Of a stretch of 64,000 bases of DNA, positions 41,592 to 50,738 are shown piece after piece; within the stretch, counting starts at the first letter, position 1, and each line of letters opens with the position of its first letter. Location: NCBI GenBank assembly GCA_964570565.1, contig CAZMYT010000001.1, positions 378,187 to 442,186 on the forward strand, written 5' to 3'. The notes below the pieces were generated by a model. It ran no database searches. It was not told where the DNA came from and saw only the letters and a list, made by a program, of their open reading frames with translations. This DNA is from W0P28-013 sp964570565. GTDB lineage: Bacteria > Bacteroidota > Bacteroidia > Bacteroidales > Paludibacteraceae. A program made the translations under genes and the position numbers.

Positions 41592-44039
41592 TTAAATAAA
41601 CAAGTTAATGTTGGCTTGGTCCGCTCGTTCCATGTAAGTGGCTACGCCGCCAATGGTCACCTCGTCCATCAATTCTTCGCGTTTTACGCCCATCATATCC
41701 ATGGACATTTGGCAAGCAATAAATTCCACGCCTTGGTCTAATGCCGATTGACGCATTTGTTCTAATGAATCGATGTTTTTGAGTTTCATCAAATAACGCA
41801 TCATTTGGGTTCCTAAACCGCCCATGTTCATTTTCGATAATTTGAGTTTGAGCGAATGTGCAGGGAGCATAAAACCAAACATTTTACCCCAAATATCTTT
41901 TTTTACACGACCTTTCTTCTGTTTTTTTATCACATTTAATCCCCAGAAAGTGAAAAATACCGTTACTTTTTGACCTGTAGCGGCTGCGCCATTGGCCAGT
42001 ACAAATGTGGCTAATGCTTTGTCGAGGTCGTCGCTGAACATGATAAACGTTTTGGCTTTGCTGTCGCACGAAGTCATAATTTTACAGGCTTGTGCATCTT
42101 GTTTTTCGATGGTGGCACTGTAACGTCCTTTTTCTGATGTTTGACTCACTAGGCGATTGCCCGTCGTATTGCACCAAGCTTGGATGTCGCGCGCAAAGCC
42201 TGGGTCTGTGGCAATAATTTCTACGCGTTCACCAGCTTGCATTTTATCGGCCGCTTGTTTTACTTTTAAAATTGGACCAGGACATTGTAATCCGCAAGCA
42301 TCAATTTGCATTGTTTTTATTTCAAAATGGGGTGTGTTTACAGTTGAGGCCATATGAGAGTTGGTGTTAGATGTTTGTTTTTTAGGACTATAATCGGCTG
42401 TTACAGTTTCGTACAACGAGCTACCGCCAATCAAGTTATGTACATTGGTGAAACCGTTTCCAAGTAAAATTCGTTGTGCTAAATAGGCTCTTAAACCGAT
42501 GCCGCAGTAAACGACAATCGGTGTCTCTTTTTTGAATTCGGCGAGGTGATTTCGGAGTTCATCCAATGGAATATTGATAGAACCTTTGAGTGCACCCAAT
42601 TCACACTCGTCTTTTGTGCGCACGTCGAGTAAGGTGGCTCCGTTTTGTATGGCTTCGTTCAATTCCCGCCAATAGATAGGCGGCATTGTTCCATTCAAAA
42701 TATTGCCAGCCGCATAACCAGCAATGGCTAGTGGATCTTTGGCTGATGAAAAGGGTGGTGCATAGGCGTGTTCCAACTGTTGTAAATCGTAAATGGTGCC
42801 TTGATGTTTTATAATCAGTGCCGCTTGGTCAATACGTTTGTCAACGCCTGCACAACCAATAATTTGAGCACCATAAAGTGTTCCGTCTTTAGGCGAAAAA
42901 GTGAGTTTTATGGTCATAGGCATTGCACCTGGATAATAACTCGCATTAGAACCGCTTTTGGTGGTGACTGTGGCATAATCAATACCCCATTGTTTGAGTC
43001 GTTTGGCTGGTACGCCTGTAGATGCCACGGTTAAATCAAAAACTTTGGCTATCGATGTTCCAATGGCACCTTCGTAGGTGTGCTGATTGCCGCGAATCAT
43101 ATTGTCGGCCACCAAACGTGCTTGGCGGTTGGCAGGATTGGCTAAATAGTTGAGCCACGGTTTACCTGTAATGGGGTGTTTGAATTCAATGGCATCGCCT
43201 ACAGCATAAATATCTTTATCGGATGTTTGTAGATAATCGTTCACATAAATACCTCTCATTTCGCCGATTGTGAGACCTGCTTCTTCTGCTAATTGGGTTT
43301 GTGCACGTACACCAATAGATAGAATGACCAAATCAGCATCAATTTTTTCGCCACCTTTCACACATACTTGCAATTGATGACTGTTTTCTTCAAAACCTTC
43401 TACGCCTTTTCCCAAATAGAGGTCAACTCCTTTCATGGTTAATTCTTGATGCACGAGCGATGCCATCGAAAAATCAATAGGTGCCATTACTTGGTCTATC
43501 ATTTCCACAATCGATACGTGAATACCTAATTGATGAAGATTTTCGGCCATTTCTAACCCAATAAAGCCAGCACCAATAATCACTGCTTTTTTTACAGGAT
43601 GTGTGTCGATGTACGCTTTTATATGGTCGGTGTCGTCTACGTTTCGCATGGTAAAAATGGCTTCATGGTCGATGCCTTTCAGCGGTGGTCGTACAGGTGA
43701 AGCTCCTGGCGAAAGCAGTAATTTATCGTACGTTTCGGTATAATGCGTACCATCGGCTTTTTTTACCGTGACTTCGTGTTTTTGTGGGTCAATAGACAAC
43801 GCTTCGTGCTCTACACGTACGTCGATATTGAACCGATTGCCGAACACTTCGGGTGTTTGTACAAATAACTTGTCGCGCTCTTTAATGGTTCCACCAATGT
43901 AATAAGGCAATCCGCAATTGGCATACGAAATATATTTTCCTTTTTCAAGTAAAATAATTTCAACCGATTCGTCTATTCTGCGCATTCTAGCAGCAGCTGT
44001 GGCGCCTCCAGCCACTCCGCCTACGATAAGAATTTTCAT
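41592..44039 (-). CDS. CoA-disulfide reductase / rhodanese / TusA / DsrE four-domain fusion
   Basis: 815 residues joining four sulfur-handling modules. Residues 1-450 are a flavin-dependent CoADR/Nox-type disulfide reductase (FAD motif GGVAGGATAAARMRR; redox Cys42 in YANCGLPYYIGG; NAD motif IIGAGFIGLEMAENL; GDAIEF). Residues about 455-545 are a rhodanese domain (Cys512 in VVYCGIGLRAYLA). Residues about 575-645 are a TusA/SirA domain (Cys586 in CGLQCPGPILKVK). Residues about 660-815 are a DsrE/DrsE-like domain (Cys776 in FIACQMSMDMMG). Each module keeps its sulfur-carrying Cys, so persulfide relay within one chain, with reduction of CoA- or glutathione-persulfide, is likely. Its own promoter element lies at 44090-44097. 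Confidence 0.92.
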   Translation of the reverse strand: MKILIVGGVAGGATAAARMRRIDESVEIILLEKGKYISYANCGLPYYIGGTIKERDKLFVQTPEVFGNRFNIDVRVEHEALSIDPQKHEVTVKKADGTHYTETYDKLLLSPGASPVRPPLKGIDHEAIFTMRNVDDTDHIKAYIDTHPVKKAVIIGAGFIGLEMAENLHQLGIHVSIVEMIDQVMAPIDFSMASLVHQELTMKGVDLYLGKGVEGFEENSHQLQVCVKGGEKIDADLVILSIGVRAQTQLAEEAGLTIGEMRGIYVNDYLQTSDKDIYAVGDAIEFKHPITGKPWLNYLANPANRQARLVADNMIRGNQHTYEGAIGTSIAKVFDLTVASTGVPAKRLKQWGIDYATVTTKSGSNASYYPGAMPMTIKLTFSPKDGTLYGAQIIGCAGVDKRIDQAALIIKHQGTIYDLQQLEHAYAPPFSSAKDPLAIAGYAAGNILNGTMPPIYWRELNEAIQNGATLLDVRTKDECELGALKGSINIPLDELRNHLAEFKKETPIVVYCGIGLRAYLAQRILLGNGFTNVHNLIGGSSLYETVTADYSPKKQTSNTNSHMASTVNTPHFEIKTMQIDACGLQCPGPILKVKQAADKMQAGERVEIIATDPGFARDIQAWCNTTGNRLVSQTSEKGRYSATIEKQDAQACKIMTSCDSKAKTFIMFSDDLDKALATFVLANGAAATGQKVTVFFTFWGLNVIKKQKKGRVKKDIWGKMFGFMLPAHSLKLKLSKMNMGGLGTQMMRYLMKLKNIDSLEQMRQSALDQGVEFIACQMSMDMMGVKREELMDEVTIGGVATYMERADQANINLFI

Positions 44040-44089
44040 AAAATGAAGTTTTACTTATTTAATTGTTTGGTTCAGGTGTTCACTGATTA

Positions 44090-44097
44090 CAAATGTA
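44090..44097 (-). promoter_or_regulatory. Promoter -7 element for the sulfur-trafficking fusion
   Basis: TACATTTG on the minus strand, 50 nt before the ATG at 44039. Confidence 0.55.
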
Positions 44098-44177
44098 ATA
44101 CTTTTTTTGTGAAATGTGTGATGTGTATTAGTTAAAATTATACTTGTTTTTTCGGTGATGGAAATCTATAAATTGGT

Positions 44178-44185
44178 TATCTTTG
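44178..44185 (+). promoter_or_regulatory. Promoter -7 element for the GNAT gene at 44249
   Basis: TATCTTTG; it leaves a leader of about 55 nt before the ATG and supports that ATG over an upstream TTG at 44222. Confidence 0.6.
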
Positions 44186-44248
44186 TCGCATACTTACAGT
44201 TGAAGTATAAAATGTTGCTAGTTGAATAATTTTAAAGCGTACATAATC

Positions 44249-44671
44249 ATGGTTTTTACAGTTCAATTGAATACGTGTGGTGTTGATTGGCACGAAGTGA
44301 CCGAGTTACTTCGATTAGCTGGCATGGCATACTATGCGGATAATGTTCATCAGCAAGCATTTAACCGTAGTCATGCGGTAATTTTTGTGTTTGATGCCGG
44401 TAAGTTGGTGGGCACTGGGCGTGTCATTTCTGACGGCACATACCAAGCTGCCATGTACGATGTGGCGGTGTTGCCAGCGTATCAAGGAAAGGGTATAGGT
44501 CGATTTATTGTGCAGTCGTTGGTGGGTTATTGTGCGTCGTGTCATGTTATCTTGTACGCTTCGCCAGGCAAAGAACCGTTTTATGAAAAATCACACTTCA
44601 GACGTTTAAAAACGGGAATGGCTTTATTTGTGAATGCCGAACGAATGCAAGAGAAAGGATTCATCCATTAA
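44249..44671 (+). CDS. GNAT-family acetyltransferase
   Basis: 140 residues. Acetyl-CoA binding motif VLPAYQGKGIGRFIVQSLV lies at about 71-89 after the strand MYDVAVLP, and the C-terminal FYEKSHFRRLKTGMALF is typical of small GNATs with amine substrates (Acetyltransf_10/PhnO-like). The substrate is unknown. The lipoprotein gene follows after 16 bp, so the two may share a transcript. Confidence 0.86.
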   Translation: MVFTVQLNTCGVDWHEVTELLRLAGMAYYADNVHQQAFNRSHAVIFVFDAGKLVGTGRVISDGTYQAAMYDVAVLPAYQGKGIGRFIVQSLVGYCASCHVILYASPGKEPFYEKSHFRRLKTGMALFVNAERMQEKGFIH

Positions 44672-44687
44672 TTTAAATAACCAAGTT

Positions 44688-45221
44688 ATGAATTTGAAAT
44701 GTATTATGTTAGCTTTTTCGGTGGCACTCTTTTCTAGTTGTGAACAGTTGAGTCGCTTGACTCAATTTGATTTGACGTACGACGAAACAGTGGTGGTTCC
44801 ATCCTCTATGAGTGTTGCATTACCGTTTGATGTTGCTACGCCCGATGTAGAAACCAATTCAGAATCGCAATTCTCGGTCAATAAAACTCAAACCGATTTG
44901 ATAGAGGCCATTAGCCTTAAAGAGTTGAAGTTAAATTTGAAGTCGCCGCCAAGCGGAGATTTTAGCTTTTTGGAAGCAATTCATGTTTTTATAGCAGCCG
45001 AGGGTTTACCCGAAAAGGAGATTGCGTGGAAAACAGATATCCCTGATACAATAGGCAATGAATTGGTGTTGGATGTAACGCAGGCCGATGTGATGGACTA
45101 CATTAAAAAAGATAAATTCTCATTACGTGTGAGTGTTACCACAGATGAGTTGCTCACAGTTGATCACGAAATTGGTATTCATGCCGTTTTACATGTCGAT
45201 GCTAAAGTGTTGGGGTTGTAA
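44688..45221 (+). CDS. Lipoprotein of unknown function
   Basis: 177 residues with a lipoprotein signal (MNLKCIMLAFSVALFSSC). The mature part has no recognised domain; it is beta-rich, contains TYDETVVVPSSMSVALPF and alternates hydrophobic strands, and ends in HAVLHVDAKVLGL. The start at 44688 is chosen because it opens the signal peptide; the reading frame extends 54 bases upstream into the GNAT gene. Probably periplasmic or inner-leaflet outer-membrane located. Confidence 0.75.
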   Translation: MNLKCIMLAFSVALFSSCEQLSRLTQFDLTYDETVVVPSSMSVALPFDVATPDVETNSESQFSVNKTQTDLIEAISLKELKLNLKSPPSGDFSFLEAIHVFIAAEGLPEKEIAWKTDIPDTIGNELVLDVTQADVMDYIKKDKFSLRVSVTTDELLTVDHEIGIHAVLHVDAKVLGL

Positions 45222-45241
45222 ATGGGAGTGGAGAATCTATA

Positions 45242-45280
45242 AAAAAGCCAGATTTTATGATTCATAAAATCTGGCTTTTT
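45242..45280. terminator. Bidirectional terminator
   Basis: 19-bp perfect stem (AAAAAGCCAGATTTTATGA and complement) with one unpaired central base; ends both the lipoprotein gene (+) and the tRNA cluster (-). Confidence 0.88.
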
Positions 45281-45287
45281 AGTTTTG

Positions 45288-45371
45288 TGCGCAAGATGAG
45301 ACTCGAACTCACACGAGGTTGCCCCCACTACCCCCTCAAAGTAGCGTGTATACCAATTTCACCACTTGCGC
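45288..45371 (-). tRNA. tRNA-Leu (anticodon GAG)
   Basis: 84 nt, class II tRNA with a long variable arm. Acceptor arms GCGCAAG/CTTGCGC pair perfectly, the anticodon loop is TTGAGGG on a CTACT/GGTAG stem, and the T-loop is TTCGAGT. Discriminator A; the CCA end is not encoded. Confidence 0.93.
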
Positions 45372-45380
45372 ATTTTGGGG

Positions 45381-45464
45381 TGCCCAAAACAGGACTCGAA
45401 CCTGCACAACCTTGCGGTTACTAGTCCCTGAAACTAGCGCGTCTACCAATTCCGCCATTTGGGC
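45381..45464 (-). tRNA. tRNA-Leu (anticodon CAG)
   Basis: 84 nt, class II. Acceptor GCCCAAA/TTTGGGC, anticodon loop TTCAGGG on CTAGT/ACTAG, variable arm with AACCGCAAGGTT, T-loop TTCGAGT. Nine bases separate it from tRNA-Leu(GAG). Confidence 0.93.
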
Positions 45465-45488
45465 ATACAGTTCTTTATTTAGACTAAA

Positions 45489-45511
45489 AAAGGCAGCCTC
45501 ATACTGCCTTT
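45489..45511 (-). terminator. Hairpin after tRNA-Gly
   Basis: 8-bp stem AAAGGCAG/CTGCCTTT with a 7-nt loop, and a T-rich run on the minus strand. It could end tRNA-Gly transcripts or act as a processing/attenuation site before the two tRNA-Leu genes. Confidence 0.55.
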
Positions 45512-45517
45512 ATAAAG

Positions 45518-45590
45518 AGCGAAAGACGGGACTCGAACCCGCGACCCCAACCTTGGCAAGGTTGTGCTCTACCAACTGAGCTACTTTCGC
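45518..45590 (-). tRNA. tRNA-Gly (anticodon GCC)
   Basis: 73 nt, acceptor GCGAAAG/CTTTCGC, D-arm AGCTCAGTTGGTAGAGC, anticodon loop TTGCCAA on CAACC/GGTTG, T-arm GCGGGTTCGAGTCCCGT. Discriminator T. Confidence 0.95.
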
Positions 45591-45629
45591 AAAATGTTTG
45601 TTGTGCACTTGTCTCTCACAATTGCGGTG

Positions 45630-45661
45630 CAAAAGTATCCATTTTTTTTGAATTTACCAAA
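45630..45661 (-). promoter_or_regulatory. Promoter of the tRNA cluster
   Basis: Minus strand: TTTG at 45661-45658, 20 nt spacer, TACTTTTG at 45637-45630, about 40 nt before tRNA-Gly. Confidence 0.8.
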
Positions 45662-45742
45662 CATCCAGATGAAAAAAATAACAAATTGCGTTTTGGCTTC
45701 AATTCTTTTGTGGTTAAGGTGTTGATTTTAACAAAAAAAATG

Positions 45743-45750
45743 TACTTTTG
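45743..45750 (+). promoter_or_regulatory. glnS promoter -7 element
   Basis: TACTTTTG with a GTTG 18 nt upstream as a possible weak -33 element; leader about 75 nt. Confidence 0.55.
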
Positions 45751-45831
45751 CAATCCTTAATCACTAGACGACGTGACCGCTCGGTAAAACAAATATCAGA
45801 AGTCACCAAACTGTAAATAAAGAATCGGATT

Positions 45832-47523
45832 ATGACCACAATTATCGAAGAAGAAGCTCCGAAGAAAAGCTTGAATTTTATTGAACAAATAGTTGAAAAT
45901 GACCTTAAAGCTGGCTTGAACGGCGGACGTGTTCAGACACGTTTCCCACCCGAACCAAACGGTTATTTGCACATCGGTCATGTGAAAGCCATCTGCATGG
46001 ATTTTGGCATCGCTGAAAAATATAATGGCATTTGTAACCTCCGATTTGACGATACAAATCCAGTGAAAGAAGACGTGGAATATGTTGATTCTATCATGGA
46101 CGATATCAAATGGCTTGGTTTTCATTGGAAAAACTTGTACTACGCATCCGATTATTTCCAACAATTATACGATTTGGCGATTCGTTTTATCAACGAAGGT
46201 AAAGCCTATGTCGACGAGCAATCGGCGGAAGTGATTGCCCAGCAAAAAGGTACACCAACTACGCCTGGTGTCGAAAGTCCATTTCGTAATCGCCCAATTG
46301 CCGAAAATTTGGACTTGTTCCAACGCATGAACAAAGGCGAATTTCCTGAAAGTTCTATGGTCTTACGTGCCAAAATTGATATGGCACATTCCAATATGCA
46401 TTTCCGCGATCCAATCATGTATCGCATCATTTTGTCGCATCCGCACCACCGCACTGGTTACGATTGGAAAGTATATCCGATGTACGATTTTGCACACGGA
46501 CAAAGCGATTATTTCGAAGGCGTGACGCACTCTATTTGTACACTCGAATTTGAAGTGCATCGTCCGTTATACGATTGGTATATCGACCAATTTGCCGATA
46601 GCGATTATCGCCCAAAACAACGTGAATTTAACCGTTTGAACATTACCTATACCGTGATGAGCAAACGTAAAATGTTACAATTGGTACAAGAAGGTTTAGT
46701 GGCAGGTTGGGACGACCCACGTATGCCAACTGTGTGTGGTTTGCGTCGTCGTGGTTATACCGCCGAAGCTATTCGTAGTTTCATCGACCGCATTGGTTAT
46801 ACCAAAGTGGAAGGAATGATTGATGTATCGTTGCTCGAATATTCCGCTCGTGAGGATTTGAAACCGAAAGCTACACGTGTTTGTGCTATTATGGATCCTA
46901 TCAAGTTGGTAATATCTAATTACCCAGCGGGCAAAACGGAAACATTGACTACTGAAAATAATCCTGATAACGAAACAGCTGGCACGCGCGACATTACGTT
47001 TGCACGTGAACTGTATATCGAACGTGGCGATTTTATGGAAGACGCTCCAAAAGATTTCTTCCGTTTGAGTCCAAATGGTCGTGAAGTGCGTTTGAAAAGC
47101 GCTTACATCATAAAAGCTACTGGTTGTGATAAAGATGCTGATGGTAACATCACCACCGTGTATTGCGAATATGACCCAGAAACCAAAAGTGGTACTGAAG
47201 GCGGTAATCGTAAAGTGAAAAGTACTATTAATTGGGTAGAAATCAATTCGAGCATCGAAGCGGACGTGCGTTTGTACGACCGTTTGTTTGCTATCGAAGA
47301 TCCATCGGCTTCGGATAAAGATTTCCGTGATTTGTTGAATCCCGATTCACTTAAAGTGGTTACAGGTTGTCGTGTTGAAGCGGCTTTGGCACAAGCTAAA
47401 CCATTAGATAAGTTCCAATTTTTGAAGGTTGGTTATTTTGCAGTTGACCCCGATAGCACACCTGATAAACTGATATTTAACCGCACGGTATCGTTGAAAG
47501 ATACGTGGGCTAAGAAAAATTAA
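45832..47523 (+). CDS. glnS: Glutaminyl-tRNA synthetase
   Basis: 563-residue class I aminoacyl-tRNA synthetase that charges tRNA-Gln directly. The HIGH signature is PEPNGYLHIGHVKA (about 42-55) and the KMSKS-type signature is VMSKRKML (about 272-279). The tRNA-binding beta-barrel domains occupy the C-terminal part (about 340-560). Length and motifs fit the E. coli-type GlnRS. A hairpin follows the stop. Confidence 0.97.
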   Translation: MTTIIEEEAPKKSLNFIEQIVENDLKAGLNGGRVQTRFPPEPNGYLHIGHVKAICMDFGIAEKYNGICNLRFDDTNPVKEDVEYVDSIMDDIKWLGFHWKNLYYASDYFQQLYDLAIRFINEGKAYVDEQSAEVIAQQKGTPTTPGVESPFRNRPIAENLDLFQRMNKGEFPESSMVLRAKIDMAHSNMHFRDPIMYRIILSHPHHRTGYDWKVYPMYDFAHGQSDYFEGVTHSICTLEFEVHRPLYDWYIDQFADSDYRPKQREFNRLNITYTVMSKRKMLQLVQEGLVAGWDDPRMPTVCGLRRRGYTAEAIRSFIDRIGYTKVEGMIDVSLLEYSAREDLKPKATRVCAIMDPIKLVISNYPAGKTETLTTENNPDNETAGTRDITFARELYIERGDFMEDAPKDFFRLSPNGREVRLKSAYIIKATGCDKDADGNITTVYCEYDPETKSGTEGGNRKVKSTINWVEINSSIEADVRLYDRLFAIEDPSASDKDFRDLLNPDSLKVVTGCRVEAALAQAKPLDKFQFLKVGYFAVDPDSTPDKLIFNRTVSLKDTWAKKN

Positions 47524-47530
47524 ATAACGG

Positions 47531-47558
47531 AATGAGGGGGCGGCAACAAACCCTCATT
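47531..47558 (+). terminator. Hairpin after glnS
   Basis: 8-bp stem AATGAGGG/CCCTCATT with a 12-nt loop followed by TT; weak terminator. Confidence 0.55.
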
Positions 47559-47601
47559 TTAGTTGATACACTTCTGTTTTTATTTGTAATTTTACTGTTT
47601 T

Positions 47602-48789
47602 ATGGAATACAACTTTTCGCGAGCAGCCCACAATATGCGCTCATCGGCTATACGTAATATTTTAAGTTTGGCGGTGCGCCCTGACATTATCTCATTTGCA
47701 GGTGGCATGCCGGGGGACGAATTGTTTCCAACCAACGATTTGCGCGAACTGGTGGCGACGTTAACTGAAAAACAGGTGCAAGAAGCCATGCAATATGGTC
47801 CAACGTCGGGTTATCCACCGTTGCTCGAAGCGCTCAAAGAGTGGCTCCGCGCTAAAGGTTTTCCGGTTGATACCAATCGTTTGATTATTACCACTGGTTC
47901 GTTGCAAGCCATCAATATTATTGGTAAAATATTTATCAATCCTGGTGATGTGGTGCTTACCGAAGATCCCGTTTTTATTGGCGCAACATCGGCGTTTAAA
48001 TCCTTTGAAGCCGAGCTTAAAGGTGTTCCCATGGATGCCGATGGTATTGATATTGCCGCTTTAAAAGCTGCTTTAGCATTGAATCCGAAGTTTGTGTACG
48101 TAACGCCCAATTTCCATAATCCAGCAGGTTTGAGTTATTCGCCTCAACGTCGCGCGGAGTTTATAGAGGTCATGGCGCAAACCGATATTCCTGTGTTGGA
48201 GGACGATGCATACGGCGAATTGTTTTACAGCGACGATGTGAAACCGTTGATTGTACCTATGAAAACCACGGCTGCCGATGAACAGCGTTATTTTTATTCT
48301 GGTTCATTCTCCAAGGTATTTGGTCCTGGTTTGCGCGTGGCTTGGTTATTGGTGCCCGAAGCAGTTTACGCTAAAGCCGAAGTGTGCAAACAATCGATGG
48401 ATGCCTGCTCGCCTATGTTATCGCAAGTATTGGCGTATGAATTTTTGCGTACAGGCAAAATGCAAACCTATATTGAGCAATTGAGAGCAATCTATAAAGT
48501 GCGCCGCGATTGTATGGTGGCGGCTGTGCGTCGCGAATGTCCTGCAGAAGCTATGTTTGTAGAACCGAAAGGTGGTTTTTATTTATGGCTCAAAATGCCT
48601 CACGGTGTTGACGAAGAAGTGTTGGTGCGTCGCTGTGTGAACGAAGGCGTGGTGTTTGTTACGGGCAAAACGTTCGACCCTGACGAACATCCTAATGGCT
48701 ATATTCGTTTGTCGTTTTCTAATACGCCCGAAGACCAAATTGAAACTGGTATTCGTATTTTGGGAGAACAGATGAAACAAATGATGTAA
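47602..48789 (+). CDS. PLP-dependent aminotransferase, 2-aminoadipate/aromatic type
   Basis: 395-residue fold-type I aminotransferase of the group including LysN and the catalytic domain of MocR regulators. Visible: IISFAGGMPGDELFP at the N-terminus, YGPTSGYPPLLEALKEWL, VYVTPNFHNPAGLSYS, the Asp that contacts the PLP ring nitrogen in VLEDDAYGEL, and the PLP-binding Lys in YSGSFSKVFGPGLRVAW (about 230). The C-terminal RLSFSNTP carries the substrate-carboxylate Arg. No DNA-binding domain is fused. Amino-acid substrate not decided. Confidence 0.92.
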   Translation: MEYNFSRAAHNMRSSAIRNILSLAVRPDIISFAGGMPGDELFPTNDLRELVATLTEKQVQEAMQYGPTSGYPPLLEALKEWLRAKGFPVDTNRLIITTGSLQAINIIGKIFINPGDVVLTEDPVFIGATSAFKSFEAELKGVPMDADGIDIAALKAALALNPKFVYVTPNFHNPAGLSYSPQRRAEFIEVMAQTDIPVLEDDAYGELFYSDDVKPLIVPMKTTAADEQRYFYSGSFSKVFGPGLRVAWLLVPEAVYAKAEVCKQSMDACSPMLSQVLAYEFLRTGKMQTYIEQLRAIYKVRRDCMVAAVRRECPAEAMFVEPKGGFYLWLKMPHGVDEEVLVRRCVNEGVVFVTGKTFDPDEHPNGYIRLSFSNTPEDQIETGIRILGEQMKQMM

Positions 48790-48854
48790 TGTGTTGTTTT
48801 ATGAGATAAGTTTCTTATTGCTAAATACTAGAAATCTCATTTAATTCCTATCTT

Positions 48855-50738
48855 ATGGCACTTAGTCAAATTACAAAAGGAACATGGTACAAGATATTCT
48901 TGTTTGCTTGTATTTTAATAGCTTGCGTGAGCTGTGATAAACCTTCCGATGAACGTGCAACAAACTTTCAATCATTTTATCCCAAACTTCAACAATATAG
49001 TAATGCCGAATACGACTCCTTGTTAAATTTCTATTATCAGTTAGATAGTATTAATTTAGAACATCCATCTAATTTGATGGCGTATCTGAAAAAAATGACA
49101 GAAAGTCGATTGAATTATAGAGATGGGGAGTATGTCAAATCCAATGCAATTATTGATGATGCATTGTTGTACGTCAAAAAAGATCCTTCTTTAGATTCTT
49201 TAAGTGCATCCTGTTTTATGAGTAAAGGCATCAATTTTATGATGTTGGCCAAATATGATTCGGCATTTTGCTATTTTTATCAGGCTGAAAAAATATATGA
49301 ACGTGATAAAAATATGCCGTCTTTATGTACAGTCTATGGCAATATGGCTAAAACATTTTATAACAAAGGTGATATTGACAAAACGAGAGAATACATCGAT
49401 AAAGCTAGTCAAGATTCTACCTATCTGCCGTTGTTACTAAGAATGACACATTTGAAAGCCAATTTGTATGGTAGTATGGGATTATTGGATAGTGCTTTAT
49501 TGATTGATAAACAGGCTATTTACTTCTATGCGAATAAAGGCGGACAATTGGCATTGAGCTCTTTTTATAACAATATGGCGATGTGTTTTGTTGAAAAAAA
49601 TGAAATGGATAGTGCCTTATTTTATTATAAAAAATCTTATCAAGCAGATTCCGTTTGCGGCTTTCAAATGAATATGTCTATTGATTTAGTGCTATTGGCT
49701 GATATTCATTACCAATTAGGAGACCATCAGCAGGCTAATTTGTACTATAACCGAGCACTAACTATTTTTTCCAAAGAGCATAGCCCTGATAAAAAAGCAC
49801 TTGTTTTTGAGGTGTTTGCCAAACATGCTCGTAATGAGAAAAGATATCAGCAAGCACTTCAATGGCAAGACTCCCTAATGCTCGCCCATCAAGAAATAAA
49901 CGACATTGACATTAATCGTACAATTGAACGATTACAGATAGAATATGAGTCAGAGAAGAAGAAACAGCAAATTGAAGTTCAAGAAAGACAATTGGCAACA
50001 TACAAGATGATTGTTGTTTTTGCCGTTCTTGTGCTATTTTTATTAATAGGTTTGTTTGTATTATACGTTCAAGTGAAGCGGAAATCTGCCGTTTTGCAGG
50101 CTGTGGAACAAGATAAAAAAGTGTTAGCTATGCGCATCGGGATGGAGAAAACTGAGCGTTCACGTATTGCACGTGATTTACATGATAGTATTAGTCAGAA
50201 ATTGGCAGTTATTCAGATGTATATATCATCATTGAGCTCAGTAGAACAAGCCAAAACCAACGAAATTTCGACCTTGGTTAAAGATGTATCTGCCGAAATT
50301 CGTGTGATTTCTCATAACATGTTCCCCAAGGATTTAAACAAAGGACTTGTTCCTGCGCTCCAATATTTTTGTGAACAAAGTAATTTTGTTCAAGCTCATA
50401 CACAATTTCATCTTACAGTAGATAATGCAGAGGATAACTTAATACAAAATGAAAATATAGATTTTGTTATTTATCGAATCGTGCAGGAAATAAGTAATAA
50501 TGCTTTGAAATATGCACAAGCCAAGCATATTTATATCATAGTGATGTATTCACAAAGCCTTATAAAAATTCGGATTCATGATGATGGCTTAGGTTTTGAT
50601 ACGTCACTTTTGGAAACAACTAAAGGAGCAGGGCTGAAAAATATTTTTGAAAGAGTAAAACAATTAAACGGGAAAATAGATCTTACATCAAACAGCGATG
50701 AAGGCACTCTATTTTCCATTGAAATCCCCACTGTATGA
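48855..50738 (+). CDS. TPR-containing sensor histidine kinase (HisKA_3 type)
   Basis: 627 residues. N-terminal signal/anchor with CVSC (possible lipoprotein or uncleaved signal), periplasmic TPR-like helices (about 70-360), a membrane helix (about 378-402, ending LYVQVKRK), then the cytoplasmic kinase. The phosphoacceptor His is in RSRIARDLHDSISQKLAVI (about 430-448). The ATPase domain has QEISNNALKYAQA (N box), HDDGLGFD (G1) and TKGAGLKNI (G2). Its last codons overlap the response regulator gene (ATGA), so they form a cognate pair. The signal is unknown; TPR sensors often respond to protein or peptide ligands. Confidence 0.92.
   Translation: MALSQITKGTWYKIFLFACILIACVSCDKPSDERATNFQSFYPKLQQYSNAEYDSLLNFYYQLDSINLEHPSNLMAYLKKMTESRLNYRDGEYVKSNAIIDDALLYVKKDPSLDSLSASCFMSKGINFMMLAKYDSAFCYFYQAEKIYERDKNMPSLCTVYGNMAKTFYNKGDIDKTREYIDKASQDSTYLPLLLRMTHLKANLYGSMGLLDSALLIDKQAIYFYANKGGQLALSSFYNNMAMCFVEKNEMDSALFYYKKSYQADSVCGFQMNMSIDLVLLADIHYQLGDHQQANLYYNRALTIFSKEHSPDKKALVFEVFAKHARNEKRYQQALQWQDSLMLAHQEINDIDINRTIERLQIEYESEKKKQQIEVQERQLATYKMIVVFAVLVLFLLIGLFVLYVQVKRKSAVLQAVEQDKKVLAMRIGMEKTERSRIARDLHDSISQKLAVIQMYISSLSSVEQAKTNEISTLVKDVSAEIRVISHNMFPKDLNKGLVPALQYFCEQSNFVQAHTQFHLTVDNAEDNLIQNENIDFVIYRIVQEISNNALKYAQAKHIYIIVMYSQSLIKIRIHDDGLGFDTSLLETTKGAGLKNIFERVKQLNGKIDLTSNSDEGTLFSIEIPTV

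Noticed and set aside
45319..45579. 86-codon open frame on the + strand reading through the tRNA genes
   Set aside because: It lies antisense to two tRNA-Leu genes and tRNA-Gly; its GLEPATPTLARL end is the familiar translation of antisense tRNA, a common false gene.
48801..48840. Possible terminator after the aminotransferase gene (ATGAGAT...ATCTCAT)
   Set aside because: Only a 7-bp stem with a loop of about 26 nt and no T run; too weak to call.
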